From assembly GCF_003614975.1 (NCBI RefSeq), contig NZ_QZWI01000002.1, forward strand, positions 343,364 through 407,363: a stretch of DNA of 64,000 nucleotides, read 5' to 3'. The translations under genes and the position numbers were made by a program. Below, in pieces: positions 9,212-19,178 of this stretch. Below the pieces are notes generated by a model. The model was not told the origin of the DNA. It saw only the letters and a program-made list of their open reading frames with translations, and did no database searches. Source of the DNA: Rahnella bruchi. Its GTDB lineage: Bacteria; Pseudomonadota; Gammaproteobacteria; Enterobacterales; Enterobacteriaceae. The number at the start of each line of letters is the position of its first letter. The stretch's first letter is position 1.

Positions 9212-10933
9212 ATGAAGCAGAGCGTAGCGTCTTATTTAGCAAAAACACTAGAGGCCGCAGGGGTTAAAAGGATCTGGGGCGTCACCGGCGATTCCCTGAA
9301 CGGGCTGAGCGACAGCCTGAACCGCATGGGCACCATCGAATGGCTGGGCACGCGCCATGAAGAAGTGGCCGCATTTGCCGCCGGTGCCGAAGCGCAAATT
9401 ACCGGAGAACTGGCGGTGTGCGCCGGTTCCTGCGGGCCCGGCAACCTGCATCTGATTAACGGCCTGTTCGATTGTCATCGCAATCACGTTCCGGTTGTCG
9501 CGATTGCCGCGCATATTCCGTCGAGCGAAATCGGCAGCGGTTATTTTCAGGAAACCCATCCGACCGAATTATTCCGAGAATGCAGCCACTATTGCGAGAT
9601 GATCAGTAACCCTGAGCAACTTCCGCAGGTGCTGGCGATTGCCATGCGTAAGGCCATTCTTAACCGTGGCGTATCAGTGATTGTGCTGCCGGGAGATGTG
9701 GCACTCAAGCCTGCACCGGAAGATGCCAAAGTCAGCTGGTATCCGCCGGTGTTGCCGAAAGTGACGCCGCAGCCAACCGAACTGCATAAACTGGCAGAGC
9801 TGCTGAACGGTTCGACAAACATTACCATGATGTGCGGCAGCGGTTGTGCAGGCGCGCACGATGAAGTGATTAAGCTCGCCGAAACACTGAAAGCACCGGT
9901 CGTCCATGCGCTGCGCGGTAAAGAACATATCGAATGGGATAACCCGTACAGCGTCGGTATGACGGGGCTGATTGGTTTTTCTTCCGGTTATCACGCCATG
10001 CTCAACGCTGACACACTGATCCTGCTCGGCACACAATTCCCGTATCGCGCGTTTTATCCAACCGATGCCAAAATCATTCAGATTGATATCAATCCGGGCA
10101 GCATCGGCGCACATTGCCATGTGGATATGGCGCTGGTCGGCGATATTAAATCTACCCTGACCGCTCTTCTGCCACAGTTGCAGGTGAAGAATGAACGCAA
10201 GTTCCTCGACAAGGCGCTGAAGCATTACGAAGAAGCCCGTAAGGATCTCGACGGGCTGGCGACGCCCAACGACAAACAAGCCATTCACCCGCAATATCTG
10301 GCGCAACAGATCAGCCGCTTTGCTGCTGCCGATGCGATTTTTACCTGCGATGTCGGTACACCGACCGTGTGGGCGTGTCGTTATCTGCAAATGAACGGTC
10401 AACGACGTTTGCTTGGTTCCTTCAACCATGGCTCGATGGCGAACGCCATGCCGCAGGCGATTGGCGCGCAGGCCATCGACCGTTCACGACAGGTGGTGGC
10501 GCTATGCGGCGACGGCGGCTTCGCCATGCTGATGGGTGATTTCCTGACGCTGGCGCAGCAAAAGCTGCCGGTGAAAATCATCATTTTCAACAACAGCGTG
10601 CTGGGCTTTGTGGCGATGGAGATGAAATCCGGCGGTTATCTGACGGACGGCACCGAGCTGAAAAACCCGGATTTCGCCGCCATTGCTGAAGCCGCGGGTA
10701 TCAAAGGGATCCGCGTGGAAAAGGCTTCTGATATCGACACAGCCCTACAGGACGCTTTCGCCTACGAAGGTCCGGTGCTGATTGACGTGATCACCGCTAC
10801 CGAAGAACTGGCCATGCCGCCGCAGATCAAATTCGAGCAGGCAAAAGGCTTTAGTCTCTACATGCTGCGCGCGGTGATCAGTGGCCGCGGCGACGAAGTG
10901 GTCGATCTGGCAAAAACCAACTGGCTGCGATAA
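9212..10933 (+). CDS. poxB: PoxB, pyruvate:ubiquinone oxidoreductase (pyruvate oxidase)
   Basis: A thiamine-diphosphate flavoenzyme of 573 residues, at the cytoplasmic membrane surface, that oxidises pyruvate to acetate and CO2 and reduces ubiquinone, mainly in stationary phase. The ThDP-activating Glu ([12 protein letters not shown], about residue 50) and the Mg/ThDP motif starting GDGGFAML (about residue 433) are present. The C-terminal membrane-activation tail ends [11 protein letters not shown]. The ATG is preceded by a GAGG-type RBS. The hcp-hcr-poxB order matches E. coli, with poxB under its own promoter. Confidence 0.97.
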   Translation: MKQSVASYLAKTLEAAGVKRIWGVTGDSLNGLSDSLNRMGTIEWLGTRHEEVAAFAAGAEAQITGELAVCAGSCGPGNLHLINGLFDCHRNHVPVVAIAAHIPSSEIGSGYFQETHPTELFRECSHYCEMISNPEQLPQVLAIAMRKAILNRGVSVIVLPGDVALKPAPEDAKVSWYPPVLPKVTPQPTELHKLAELLNGSTNITMMCGSGCAGAHDEVIKLAETLKAPVVHALRGKEHIEWDNPYSVGMTGLIGFSSGYHAMLNADTLILLGTQFPYRAFYPTDAKIIQIDINPGSIGAHCHVDMALVGDIKSTLTALLPQLQVKNERKFLDKALKHYEEARKDLDGLATPNDKQAIHPQYLAQQISRFAAADAIFTCDVGTPTVWACRYLQMNGQRRLLGSFNHGSMANAMPQAIGAQAIDRSRQVVALCGDGGFAMLMGDFLTLAQQKLPVKIIIFNNSVLGFVAMEMKSGGYLTDGTELKNPDFAAIAEAAGIKGIRVEKASDIDTALQDAFAYEGPVLIDVITATEELAMPPQIKFEQAKGFSLYMLRAVISGRGDEVVDLAKTNWLR

Positions 10934-10957
10934 CCCCGACAGGGCTATAGTGGTGAA

Positions 10958-10982
10958 TCAGGCGGGCTGCTGGCCCGTCTGA
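10958..10982 (+). terminator. Hairpin between poxB and ltaE
   Basis: The stem TCAGGCGGGC / GCCCGTCTGA (10 pairs, one G-U) has the loop TGCTG. It lacks a T-run, so it may terminate weakly or mark the end of the poxB message. Confidence 0.45.
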
Positions 10983-11022
10983 TCTGTATCCCAAAATAAT
11001 CCCTTAGAATGAGGAAGTAACG

Positions 11023-12036
11023 TTGATCGACTTACGCAGTGATACCGTAACCCGCCCCAGTGAAGCTATGCGTCAGGCCATGGCCCGTGCTGAAGTCGGC
11101 GATGATGTCTACGGCGATGACCCAACGGTAAATGCCTTGCAGGATTTAGCGGCAAAAATGTGTGGCAAAGAAGCGGCACTGTTTTTACCGACTGGCACGC
11201 AGGCCAATCTGGTCGCACTGCTGACACATTGTCAGCGTGGGGAAGAATATATCGTCGGCCAGAAAGCCCACAACTATATGTATGAAGCGGGCGGCGCTGC
11301 GGTACTCGGCAGCATTCAGCCACAGCCGCTGGACATGGATGCCGACGGTTCTATCCCGCTGGATAAAGTGGCGGCAGCCATCAAACCCGATGATATCCAT
11401 TTCGCCCGCACCCGCCTGCTGAGCCTGGAAAACACCCACAGCGGCAAAGTGCTTCCGCTGGATTATCTGCAAAAGGCCTACGCTTTCACCCGCGAAAAAG
11501 GGCTGGCATTGCATATCGACGGCGCGCGCATTATGAATGCGGCCGTGGCGCAGAACGTGGAGTTGCGTGAAATTACGCAGTATTGCGACACGCTGACCAT
11601 TTGTCTGTCGAAAGGTCTGGGTGCGCCAATTGGTTCACTGCTGGTCGGCAGCAAAGAGTACATTCAGCGTGCGAACCGCTGGCGTAAAATGACCGGCGGC
11701 GGTATGCGCCAGTCAGGTATTCTGGCAGCGGCGGCAATTTATGCGCTGGAAAACAACGTGGCGCGTCTGAAAGATGACCATGACAATGCCCAGTGGCTGT
11801 CAGAAGAACTGAGCAAAATCGGTGTGGAAATCGCTGAGCCCGGTGCGCAAACTAACGTACTGTATATCAAACAGAGCGCAGAACTGGCGGCTAAAATGGG
11901 CCCTTGGATGCGCGAGCGTGGCGTGATCATCAGTGCCGGACCCGTGACCCGCGTGCTGACCCACATCAACATCAGCCGTGAAGACCTGCAAAAAGTCGTC
12001 GCGCTGTGGCAGGAATTTCTGCACCAGCATGCCTGA
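11023..12036 (+). CDS. ltaE: LtaE, low-specificity L-threonine aldolase
   Basis: A PLP enzyme that cleaves L-threonine or L-allo-threonine to glycine and acetaldehyde. It has 337 residues and the Schiff-base lysine Lys197 in ICLSKGLG; conserved blocks include GDDVYGDDPTVN, FLPTGTQANL, HIDGAR and RKMTGGGMRQ. The start codon is TTG at 11023, preceded by GAGGAAG at a good distance; the product MIDLRSDTVTRPS aligns from the first residue with E. coli LtaE, so the rare start is well supported. It follows poxB by 89 bases. Confidence 0.97.
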   Translation: MIDLRSDTVTRPSEAMRQAMARAEVGDDVYGDDPTVNALQDLAAKMCGKEAALFLPTGTQANLVALLTHCQRGEEYIVGQKAHNYMYEAGGAAVLGSIQPQPLDMDADGSIPLDKVAAAIKPDDIHFARTRLLSLENTHSGKVLPLDYLQKAYAFTREKGLALHIDGARIMNAAVAQNVELREITQYCDTLTICLSKGLGAPIGSLLVGSKEYIQRANRWRKMTGGGMRQSGILAAAAIYALENNVARLKDDHDNAQWLSEELSKIGVEIAEPGAQTNVLYIKQSAELAAKMGPWMRERGVIISAGPVTRVLTHINISREDLQKVVALWQEFLHQHA

Positions 12037-12113
12037 TCGCCAGACCTGTTCACGGCGATAGTCTGCACAATATCGCCGTGTTTTCTACATCCCCCTCTCT
12101 ACTGACTGAGCAA

Positions 12114-13574
12114 ATGGAAATGCCAATCTCGACACAAACTGGCCGGGTCGTCATTCTCGGTGCCAGCGGATATATCGGACAACATCTTACCGCCCACCTG
12201 AGCCGCAACGGTTTTGAGGTGACGGCGGCGGCGCGCCGTATAGAGTGGCTGCAACAGCAAAAATGGCCGCATGTCCGCTGCTGTTTTGCCGATGTCTATC
12301 AGAGTAAAACGCTGGCCACTGCCTTTGAAAACGCTGACGTGCTGGTGTATCTGGTTCATGCCATGACCGAAGACGATGACCTGCTGGAAAAAGAGCGGCA
12401 GGCCGCACAACACACCCTTCTCGCGCTCAAAGACTCTCCGATAAAGCACATCATTTATCTCGGTTCCATGCAGCCGGAAGATAATCACTCCCCGCATTTA
12501 CAGGCCAGAAAACTGACCGGCGATTTGCTGCGCATGAGTAACATTCCGGTGACCGAACTGCGCACCGGCATTGTCATTGGTGCAGGGTCAGCAGCTTTCG
12601 AAGTGATGCGGGACATGGTGTATAACCTGCCGGTGCTGACGCCTCCACGCTGGGTGCGCTCGAAATCTTCGCCGGTTGCGCTGGAAAATCTGCTCAATTA
12701 TTTACAGGGGCTGGTGACATTACCGGCCACAGAGAACCGGATCCTGGAAGCAGCCGGACCAGAGTACATCAGCTATCAGACGCTGTTTGAACGCTTCATC
12801 GCCATGAGCGGAAAACGCCGCTGGCTGGTCCCCATTCCTCTGCCGACTTCTTTTGTTTCGGTGTATTTCCTCAGTCTGATCACTTCGGTGCCGACGTCGC
12901 TTGCCAAGGCATTGATTCAGGGGCTCAATCATGACCTTCCCGCCGACAGCGCGGAGCTGCAAAGATTAATTCCGCAGAACCTGATTTCAATTGATGACGC
13001 GATACGCAGCACGCTTGCTAAAGAACAACAACAGGTGATGGATTCGCCCGACTGGGGATATGATCCGGATGCCCGTGCGCGCTGGCGTCCCGGCTATGGT
13101 TATTATCCGAAACAAGCCGGTTTCACGCTGGAAACCTCGGCATCTAAAGCCTCGCTGTGGAAAGTCGTGCAGCAACTTGGCGGTCAGGAAGGGTATTTTT
13201 ACGCCAACGGGTTATGGAAAACACGGGCGCGGATCGACGATTTACTCGGAGGTGGCGTGAAATATGGCCGTCCGGATCGGGACTTCCTGAAAATCGGCGA
13301 TAAAATTGATGGCTGGAAAGTTATCGGGCTTAAACCACAGCGCGAACTGGCGCTGCTGTTCGGCATGAAAGCGCCAGGTCTCGGACGCCTGACGTTCACC
13401 ATCACCGACAACGGTGAAAGCCGCAGTCTGGATGTGCGCGCGTGGTGGCATCCGGCAGGATTCAGCGGTTTGCTGTACTGGTTCAGTATGATGCCCGCTC
13501 ATCAGTTTATTTTTCGTGGCATGGCAAAGCGTATCGCCAGCCTGGCCCGTCAGAAAGACCGGTGCGGACGCTAA
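12114..13574 (+). CDS. ybjT: YbjT, NAD(P)-binding SDR-like protein with DUF2867 tail
   Basis: From the ATG at 12114 the protein has 486 residues (E. coli YbjT about 476). An N-terminal Rossmann fold begins VVILGASGYIGQ, followed by an atypical extended-SDR domain and a C-terminal DUF2867 domain (RPGYGYYPKQAG onward). The function is unknown; it is presumed cytoplasmic or membrane-associated, with hydrophobic blocks at FVSVYFLSLITSVP and LYWFSMMPAH. A second ATG at 12120 is equally possible. The frame is open upstream to 12006, overlapping ltaE, but that part is not conserved. It is usually grouped with ltaE and ybjS. Confidence 0.92.
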   Translation: MEMPISTQTGRVVILGASGYIGQHLTAHLSRNGFEVTAAARRIEWLQQQKWPHVRCCFADVYQSKTLATAFENADVLVYLVHAMTEDDDLLEKERQAAQHTLLALKDSPIKHIIYLGSMQPEDNHSPHLQARKLTGDLLRMSNIPVTELRTGIVIGAGSAAFEVMRDMVYNLPVLTPPRWVRSKSSPVALENLLNYLQGLVTLPATENRILEAAGPEYISYQTLFERFIAMSGKRRWLVPIPLPTSFVSVYFLSLITSVPTSLAKALIQGLNHDLPADSAELQRLIPQNLISIDDAIRSTLAKEQQQVMDSPDWGYDPDARARWRPGYGYYPKQAGFTLETSASKASLWKVVQQLGGQEGYFYANGLWKTRARIDDLLGGGVKYGRPDRDFLKIGDKIDGWKVIGLKPQRELALLFGMKAPGLGRLTFTITDNGESRSLDVRAWWHPAGFSGLLYWFSMMPAHQFIFRGMAKRIASLARQKDRCGR

Positions 13575-13650
13575 AGAGGGTTAATTAATCCGCTTTCGCA
13601 CACAGCTTGCACCCTTTCTCATTGCAACCCGCACAATTTCACGAAAGAAT

Positions 13651-13675
13651 GGCACCCTTATTGCTCAGGGGTGCC
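13651..13675 (+). terminator. Hairpin between ybjT and ybjS
   Basis: GGCACCC / GGGTGCC forms a seven-pair stem with an 11-base loop in the 156-base gap. No T-run follows. Confidence 0.3.
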
Positions 13676-13730
13676 TGACCTGAGACGCTGAAAACATTTT
13701 CTCTCTATTTATGAAGGCATTGGCCTGTAT

Positions 13731-14765
13731 ATGAAGGTTTTGGTTACCGGCGCGAGCAGCGGTTTAGGTCGTAACGCCGTCGAGTTTCTGCGAAATAAAG
13801 GCATTAAAGTCAGGGCGACAGGCCGTAATGCCGCTATGGGCTCACTTTTGCAGAAAATGGGCGCAGAATTTATTCATGCCGATCTCACCACGCTGATCTC
13901 CTCGCAGGCAAAAGCTCTGCTGGCCGATATTGATACCGTATGGCACTGTTCGGGGCTGATGTCGCCGTGGGGCAGTGAACAGGAATTCGAACTGGCGAAT
14001 GTGCGCGCTACGCGACGTCTGGGTGAATGGTCTGCGGCATATGGCGTAGAAAACTTTGTCCATATTTCCTCACCGGCCATCTATTTCGATTTTCATCATC
14101 ATCGGGATATTAAGGAAGACTTCCGTCCGCACCGTTTTGCCAACTCTTTTGCGCGCAGCAAAGCCGCCGGTGAGCAGGTGATCCACACGCTGGCGCTGTC
14201 AAATCCGCAAACACATTTCACCATTTTACGCCCGCAGGGTATTTTCGGCCCGCACGAAAACGTGCTGTTGCCGCGCCTGCTGCAAATGCTGAAATATGGC
14301 GGCACGCTGATGCTACCGCGTGGCGGTGATGCACTGGTGGACATGACTTACGTCGAGAACGCCGTCCATGCGATGTGGCTGGCGACGCAATCGCAGGCGA
14401 CAGAATCTGGCCGCGCGTTCAATATCACGAATCAGCAACCGCGCCCGCTGCGCACGCTGGTTAAACAGTTGATGGAAAATCTGGATATCAAATACCGCAT
14501 CCGTTCGGTGCCCTATCCTTTGCTGGATATGATGGCACGCGGCATGGAACGCATCAGTAAAAGCTCACATAAAGAACCCGTGCTGACGCATTACAGCGTG
14601 GCAAAACTGAATTTTGACCTGACTCTGGATACCCAACGCGCGCAGAAAGAACTCGGCTATGTGCCGGTAATTTCGCTTGATCAGGGGATTATCCGCACTG
14701 CCGACTGGCTGCGGGATCACGGTAAACTTCAAGGGCTGCACGGCATCGGTCCGAAACGCGACTGA
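13731..14765 (+). CDS. ybjS: YbjS, extended SDR (epimerase / 3-beta-HSD-like) of unknown substrate
   Basis: A 344-residue member of the NAD-dependent epimerase/dehydratase superfamily. The Rossmann motif VTGASSGLG lies at residues 4-12 and the conserved ISSPAIYFD strand follows. Where the family normally has the catalytic Tyr-x-x-x-Lys, this protein reads FARSK (in [12 protein letters not shown]), so the usual Tyr is a Phe; from memory E. coli YbjS shows the same change. The substrate is unknown. The ATG is preceded by a weak RBS in TGGCCTGTAT. Confidence 0.92.
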   Translation: MKVLVTGASSGLGRNAVEFLRNKGIKVRATGRNAAMGSLLQKMGAEFIHADLTTLISSQAKALLADIDTVWHCSGLMSPWGSEQEFELANVRATRRLGEWSAAYGVENFVHISSPAIYFDFHHHRDIKEDFRPHRFANSFARSKAAGEQVIHTLALSNPQTHFTILRPQGIFGPHENVLLPRLLQMLKYGGTLMLPRGGDALVDMTYVENAVHAMWLATQSQATESGRAFNITNQQPRPLRTLVKQLMENLDIKYRIRSVPYPLLDMMARGMERISKSSHKEPVLTHYSVAKLNFDLTLDTQRAQKELGYVPVISLDQGIIRTADWLRDHGKLQGLHGIGPKRD

Positions 14766-14787
14766 CCGTCATGGTCAGTCGCTGATT

Positions 14788-15636
14788 TCAGTCGTTCTTG
14801 TCGGGAAACTGCTGCAATAGCGCCCTGGCAATCGCTTCAGTCTGGGCATCTGCGTTCCCGCGATAATCACTCTGCCTGAAATGCATCTGGAACGCTGCAA
14901 TCACCCGTTTTTGTTGTTGCGGCGTCATATTACTATCCACTGAATATCCGTACGCTTTCAGCAACGCCAGCAGCTGCGCCTGTTCAACCGGCAGTTGCGG
15001 ATTGCGCCCTGCCAGATACTGTTTCACTAAATTCGCATCCGGCCAGGCACCCACGCCGCGCTGCGCCATTTCCTGCCACGGGAATAACGGCCCCGGATCG
15101 TCCTTGCGCTGCGGCGCTATATCGCTGTGCCCCACGACATTTCGCGGTTCAATCTGATAACGCGCCACAATCTCTTTGCTCAGATTTGCCAGCAGATCAA
15201 TTTGCGCAGGCGGGAACGGATAGAATTTTTTTCCAAGCAAATAGTGGCTGTAGCCTTTATTTTCCAGCTCAATCCCTACCGACGTATCATTCAGGTTAGT
15301 GCGACCGCGCCAGCCGCTGGCACCGGCGTGCCACGCCCGCATGTTTTCCGGTACCAGTTGCCACGCCACCGGTTTACCGTTCTCAAGCGGTGGTTTTGCC
15401 GGGATCAGATAATGTGCGCTGACATGTTCATCAGTTAGCGTATTTAATGCGTTGTGGAAATCTTCAGCGGTGTAGTGAATGACCAGAAAACGGATCCGCT
15501 CATCCGCTCCCTGCGCCTGTCGGGTAGTTTCTAAGCGGAATGCGGGATCTGCAGCCTGATGGCTGGCACCCTGACATCCCGCCAGCAGTAATAATGCAGC
15601 GGTTAACAATCCCTGTTTCACCGGTTTGCCGATCAT
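14788..15636 (-). CDS. amiD: AmiD, outer-membrane N-acetylmuramoyl-L-alanine amidase lipoprotein
   Basis: A zinc amidase that cleaves the MurNAc-L-Ala bond, including anhydro-muropeptides, from the periplasmic face of the outer membrane. It has 282 residues: a lipoprotein signal with lipobox LLAGC (Cys21), an Amidase_2 domain with [15 protein letters not shown] and [16 protein letters not shown] (zinc and catalytic residues), and a C-terminal peptidoglycan-binding-like segment rich in Gln. Its start overlaps the ybjQ stop as ATGA, so translation is probably coupled. Confidence 0.96.
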   Translation of the reverse strand: MIGKPVKQGLLTAALLLLAGCQGASHQAADPAFRLETTRQAQGADERIRFLVIHYTAEDFHNALNTLTDEHVSAHYLIPAKPPLENGKPVAWQLVPENMRAWHAGASGWRGRTNLNDTSVGIELENKGYSHYLLGKKFYPFPPAQIDLLANLSKEIVARYQIEPRNVVGHSDIAPQRKDDPGPLFPWQEMAQRGVGAWPDANLVKQYLAGRNPQLPVEQAQLLALLKAYGYSVDSNMTPQQQKRVIAAFQMHFRQSDYRGNADAQTEAIARALLQQFPDKND

Positions 15637-15959
15637 TTGCGGTGCACAATGACAGCCGTGCCGGAGACGCTCACCATCAGCATGCTGCTGTCTTTGCCCA
15701 CGGTTTCATAGTCGATATCAATGCCTACAACGGCATTTGCACCGCGCTCTTTGGCCTGTTCTTCCAGTTCACGGAAGGCAATTTCGCGCGCCTTACGCAG
15801 CTCTTTTTCATACGCGCCTGAACGCCCGCCGACGATATCGCGGACACCGGCAAAGAAATCGCGAAAAATGTTCGCGCCTAAAATCGCTTCGCCTGTCACC
15901 ACGCCACAGTATTCAGCGATAGTGAAACCTTCAAGGGTCGGAGTGGTAGAAACTTGCAT
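15633..15959 (-). CDS. ybjQ: YbjQ, UPF0145 family pentamer-forming protein
   Basis: A 108-residue protein nearly identical in pattern to E. coli YbjQ (107), with [41 protein letters not shown] and [15 protein letters not shown]. No signal peptide or membrane segment is seen. The family assembles as a ring in crystal structures; the function is unknown. AAGGA precedes the ATG. It is the first gene of a two-gene unit with amiD. Confidence 0.96.
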   Translation of the reverse strand: MQVSTTPTLEGFTIAEYCGVVTGEAILGANIFRDFFAGVRDIVGGRSGAYEKELRKAREIAFRELEEQAKERGANAVVGIDIDYETVGKDSSMLMVSVSGTAVIVHRK

Positions 15960-16148
15960 GAGTATTCCTTATCAGTTGTCGTCCAGAGCTTGGCATTAAT
16001 TTCATTTACAGCATAAACCATGCGTGCGGGTTCAAGGTATCAGCCGGTGACTGATTTTCTCTTTGCCATGCATTAAGCCAAATCGGTTTTATACTGTATG
16101 GTAAAGAAAGTCATGGTGAAAATGTTCAATCTTTCAGTAAGGAATACG

Positions 16149-16730
16149 ATGAAAAAGAAAACTCTTGTCGCCGCAATCCCGTTGGTATTCATGTTAAATG
16201 CCTGCACCACGGTCGAACCTGCATACAAGGACATAGGCAGCCGTACCGCACCCTGCGTCGACGGCGGCCCGGACAGCGTGGCTCAGCAATTCTATGATTT
16301 TCGCATCAAACAAGGCGGCAGCGGTTTACCTAACTCCAGCCAGCTTGCCGCTTATCGCCCTTACCTGAGTACAGCGTTGTATAATGCTTTACTCAAAGCG
16401 CAGTCACAGCCCAAAGTCGATATCGCCGCCACGCCGAATGAAAAAACCGATAACGGCGCAAGTGACGGCGACATTTTCTCCAGCCTGTTTGATGGCCCGA
16501 CGTCTGCTTCAGTGGACAGCGCCTCCACCATTCCAAACACTGACGCCCGCAACATTCCTCTTCGTGTGACGTTCACGCATGAGAAAGACAAAGGCGCGTC
16601 CACCAGCTGGAAAGATGAAGTGTTAATGGTTCGCGAAGGCAAATGCTGGACAGTCGATGATGTCCGCTACATGGCCAATCTTGATTTCGCTTCCAGTGGC
16701 ACATTACGCCAGGTTTTAGAAAACCAGTAA
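16149..16730 (+). CDS. ybjP: YbjP lipoprotein (DUF3828)
   Basis: A predicted lipoprotein of 193 residues from the ATG at 16149 (RBS GGAA six bases upstream); the longer frame from 16098 does not start with a signal. Lipobox MLNAC places the lipidated Cys at residue 19. The mature part has CVDGGPDSVAQQFYDFRI near its start and WKDEVLMVREGKCWTVDDVRYM near its end. It is longer than E. coli YbjP (171) because of a central Ser/Asn/Asp-rich insertion around residues 75-120. The function is unknown. It lies upstream of artP as in E. coli, but in a separate unit. Confidence 0.9.
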   Translation: MKKKTLVAAIPLVFMLNACTTVEPAYKDIGSRTAPCVDGGPDSVAQQFYDFRIKQGGSGLPNSSQLAAYRPYLSTALYNALLKAQSQPKVDIAATPNEKTDNGASDGDIFSSLFDGPTSASVDSASTIPNTDARNIPLRVTFTHEKDKGASTSWKDEVLMVREGKCWTVDDVRYMANLDFASSGTLRQVLENQ

Positions 16731-16765
16731 CCCGCGCAGCTTTCTAAAAAAACCTCGTAAAAAAT

Positions 16766-16798
16766 GTTGGTCAGTGATGAATAACATCATTGGCCAAC
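16766..16798. terminator. Strong hairpin between ybjP and artP
   Basis: GTTGGTCAGTGATG / CATCATTGGCCAAC is a 14-pair stem (two G-U) with the loop AATAA, 35 bases after ybjP. The plus-strand side has no T-run. Read on the minus strand the stem is followed by ATTTTTTAC, a proper terminator tail. Confidence 0.5.
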
Positions 16799-16941
16799 AC
16801 TTCCGTCACAGATAGTTAACAATATGTTGTGCTAGACTTTAGCCTTCCTGCGGCAACACATAATTTTTAAGCCGCGATCGTTGCATAACTATGCTGTGGA
16901 AGTTACCATCTGCGGCATCAATGGCTATTCACTATTTGCGC

Positions 16942-17670
16942 ATGAGTATTCAACTTAATAGCATCAACTGCTTCTACGGCGTGCATCAGGCGCTTTTTGA
17001 CATTCAGCTTAACTGCCCTGCCGGTGAGACTCTGGTTTTACTCGGGCCAAGTGGTGCAGGTAAAAGCTCCCTTTTACGTGTTCTGAACCTGCTGGAAATG
17101 CCGCGTTCAGGCACTTTGCAAATCGCCGGTAACACCTTCGATTTCACCCGCAAACCGGACGAAAAAGCCGTTCGCGAGCTGCGTCAGAATGTCGGTATGG
17201 TCTTCCAGCAATATAATCTGTGGCCGCACCGCACCGTGCTCGACAACTTACTGGAAGCCCCGATGCGTGTTCTGGGTCTGACCAAAGATGTCGCGATGCA
17301 ACGCGCTCAAAAATTGCTGACCCGTCTGCGTCTGACCGATTACGCGGATCGTTTTCCGCTGCATCTTTCCGGCGGCCAGCAACAGCGCGTGGCGATTGCC
17401 CGTGCGCTGATGATGGAGCCTCAGGTTCTGCTGTTTGATGAACCCACAGCGGCGCTGGATCCGGAAATCACCGCTCAGATTGTCAGTATAATCCGTGAAC
17501 TGGCCGGTACCGGGATTACCCAGGTTATCGTGACCCATGAGGTTGAAGTGGCGCGTAAAACCGCCAGCCGCGTGGTGTACATGGAAAATGGCCGCATCGT
17601 TGAACAAGGTGATGCCTCCATTTTCACACAGCCGCAAACCAAAGAGTTTGCCAGCTATCTTTCCCATTAA
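16942..17670 (+). CDS. artP: ArtP, arginine ABC transporter ATP-binding protein
   Basis: Cytoplasmic ATPase of the high-affinity arginine importer. It has 242 residues from the ATG at 16942 ([13 protein letters not shown]), the same length as in E. coli; the longer frame from 16891 is rejected. Walker A GPSGAGKS is at 35-42, the signature is LSGGQQQR and Walker B is [13 protein letters not shown], followed by the switch His in VIVTHE. First gene of artPIQM. In E. coli this operon is repressed by ArgR with arginine; no convincing ARG box was found here. Confidence 0.97.
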   Translation: MSIQLNSINCFYGVHQALFDIQLNCPAGETLVLLGPSGAGKSSLLRVLNLLEMPRSGTLQIAGNTFDFTRKPDEKAVRELRQNVGMVFQQYNLWPHRTVLDNLLEAPMRVLGLTKDVAMQRAQKLLTRLRLTDYADRFPLHLSGGQQQRVAIARALMMEPQVLLFDEPTAALDPEITAQIVSIIRELAGTGITQVIVTHEVEVARKTASRVVYMENGRIVEQGDASIFTQPQTKEFASYLSH

Positions 17671-17717
17671 CTGTATTTTCACCAATACATTGATTGATGT
17701 TTTCTACGGAGTTAGCG

Positions 17718-18449
17718 ATGAAAAAATTAGTAATTGCCGCGGTTCTGGCTACCGTCAGTTTGTCAGCCAGCGCTGCTGATACCATCCGTTTTGCGATGGA
17801 AGCGTCTTATCCTCCGTTTGAGTTTGTAGACTCCAGCAATCAGATTCAGGGCTTTGACGTCGATCTGGCTAATGCCATGTGTAAAGAGATGCAGGCGACC
17901 TGTACCTTCACTAACCAGGCATTCGACAGTCTGATCCCAAGCCTGAAATTCCGTCGTTTTGACGCGGTAATTTCCGGTATGGACATCACGCCTGAGCGTG
18001 AAAAACAAGTTTCCTTCACCAACGCTTATTACGACAACTCTGCTCTCTTCATCGCGCATTCTGGTCAGTTCGCTGATGTTGCGGCGCTGAAAGGCAAACG
18101 TGTCGGTATGCAAAACGGCACCACCCATCAGAAATACCTGATGGATAAGCATCCTGAAATCACTGCCGTGCCTTACGACAGCTATCAGAATGCCGTGCTG
18201 GACCTGAAAAATGGTCGTCTTGACGCCGTATTCGGTGACACCGCTGTAGTAAACGAATGGCTGAAGCAGAACAAAAATCTGGCAGCCGTGGGTGACAAAA
18301 TCACCGACCCGACTTACTTCGGTACCGGTCTGGGTGTAGCGGTTCGTCAGAACAATACTGAACTGCTGACTAAACTGAATGATGCTCTGGCAAAAGTGAA
18401 AGCAGACGGCACTTACAAAACGCTGTATTCAAAATGGTTCCAGCAATAA
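17718..18449 (+). CDS. artI: ArtI, periplasmic substrate-binding protein of the Art system
   Basis: A 243-residue periplasmic protein of solute-binding family 3. A signal peptide runs from MKKLVIAA to the cleavage site ASA/AD. Ligand-site blocks include MEASYPPFEFVDSSN, FDSLIPSLKFRRFDAVISGMD and VGMQNGTTHQKYL. The start at 17718 (GGAG six bases upstream) removes eight residues of the longest frame. It is very similar to ArtJ downstream; its place between artP and artQ identifies it as ArtI. In E. coli the ligand of ArtI is less certain than that of ArtJ. Confidence 0.95.
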   Translation: MKKLVIAAVLATVSLSASAADTIRFAMEASYPPFEFVDSSNQIQGFDVDLANAMCKEMQATCTFTNQAFDSLIPSLKFRRFDAVISGMDITPEREKQVSFTNAYYDNSALFIAHSGQFADVAALKGKRVGMQNGTTHQKYLMDKHPEITAVPYDSYQNAVLDLKNGRLDAVFGDTAVVNEWLKQNKNLAAVGDKITDPTYFGTGLGVAVRQNNTELLTKLNDALAKVKADGTYKTLYSKWFQQ

Positions 18450-18461
18450 GTTTGCCTATCA

Positions 18462-19178
18462 ATGACTGAATTCCAACCTTTAGCAAGCGCCGCCGGTATG
18501 ACCGTCGGCCTTGCCGTTTGTGCGCTGATCCTCGGCCTGGTGCTGGCGATGATCTTCGCTGTCTGGGAATCCGCGCCGTGGAAGCCGCTTAGCTGGCTGG
18601 GCACCGCGTGGGTCACTGTGCTGCGCGGTCTGCCGGAAATTCTGGTGGTGCTGTTCATCTATTTCGGATCTTCTCAGCTGCTGATGGTGCTGGCCGACGG
18701 TTTTAGTCTCAACCTTGGTCTGTTTGCCATTCCGATAAAACTGCCGATTGAGAACTTCGAAGTCAGCCCGTTTGTCTGTGGTGTGATTGCCCTTTCTCTG
18801 CTCTATTCCGCTTACGCCTCGCAAACGCTGCGCGGTGCGCTGAAAGCCGTTCCGCAGGGACAATGGGAATCCGGTCAGGTTCTCGGTATGACAAAATCGG
18901 CGATATTCTTCCGTCTGATCATGCCGCAAATGTGGCGCCATGCATTGCCGGGCCTGAGCAATCAGTGGCTGGTGCTGCTGAAAGATACCGCACTGGTGTC
19001 GCTGATCAGCGTGAACGACCTGATGCTGCAAACCAAAAGCATTGCGACACGTACTCAGGAGCCGTTTACCTGGTATGTGATTGCCGCCTGCATTTATCTG
19101 CTTGTCACCCTGTTCAGCCAGTTCGTGATTAAACGCATCGAACTGCGTACCACCCGCTTTGAACGGAGTGCTTCCTGA
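18462..19178 (+). CDS. artQ: ArtQ, arginine ABC transporter permease
   Basis: An inner-membrane permease of 238 residues, identical in length to E. coli ArtQ, with about five membrane segments and the EAA loop that docks ArtP ([21 protein letters not shown]). It pairs with ArtM. It starts 12 bases after artI and ends in TGATG, sharing a base with the artM start, so the two permeases are translated together. Confidence 0.97.
   Translation: MTEFQPLASAAGMTVGLAVCALILGLVLAMIFAVWESAPWKPLSWLGTAWVTVLRGLPEILVVLFIYFGSSQLLMVLADGFSLNLGLFAIPIKLPIENFEVSPFVCGVIALSLLYSAYASQTLRGALKAVPQGQWESGQVLGMTKSAIFFRLIMPQMWRHALPGLSNQWLVLLKDTALVSLISVNDLMLQTKSIATRTQEPFTWYVIAACIYLLVTLFSQFVIKRIELRTTRFERSAS

Noticed and set aside
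12006..12113. Longer start for ybjT overlapping ltaE
   Set aside because: The extra residues are not part of the family, and conserved sequence begins only after 12120.
16800..16941. ARG box upstream of artP
   Set aside because: Only isolated ATTCA halves are present; none is paired with TGAAT at the right distance, unlike the clear site before artJ.
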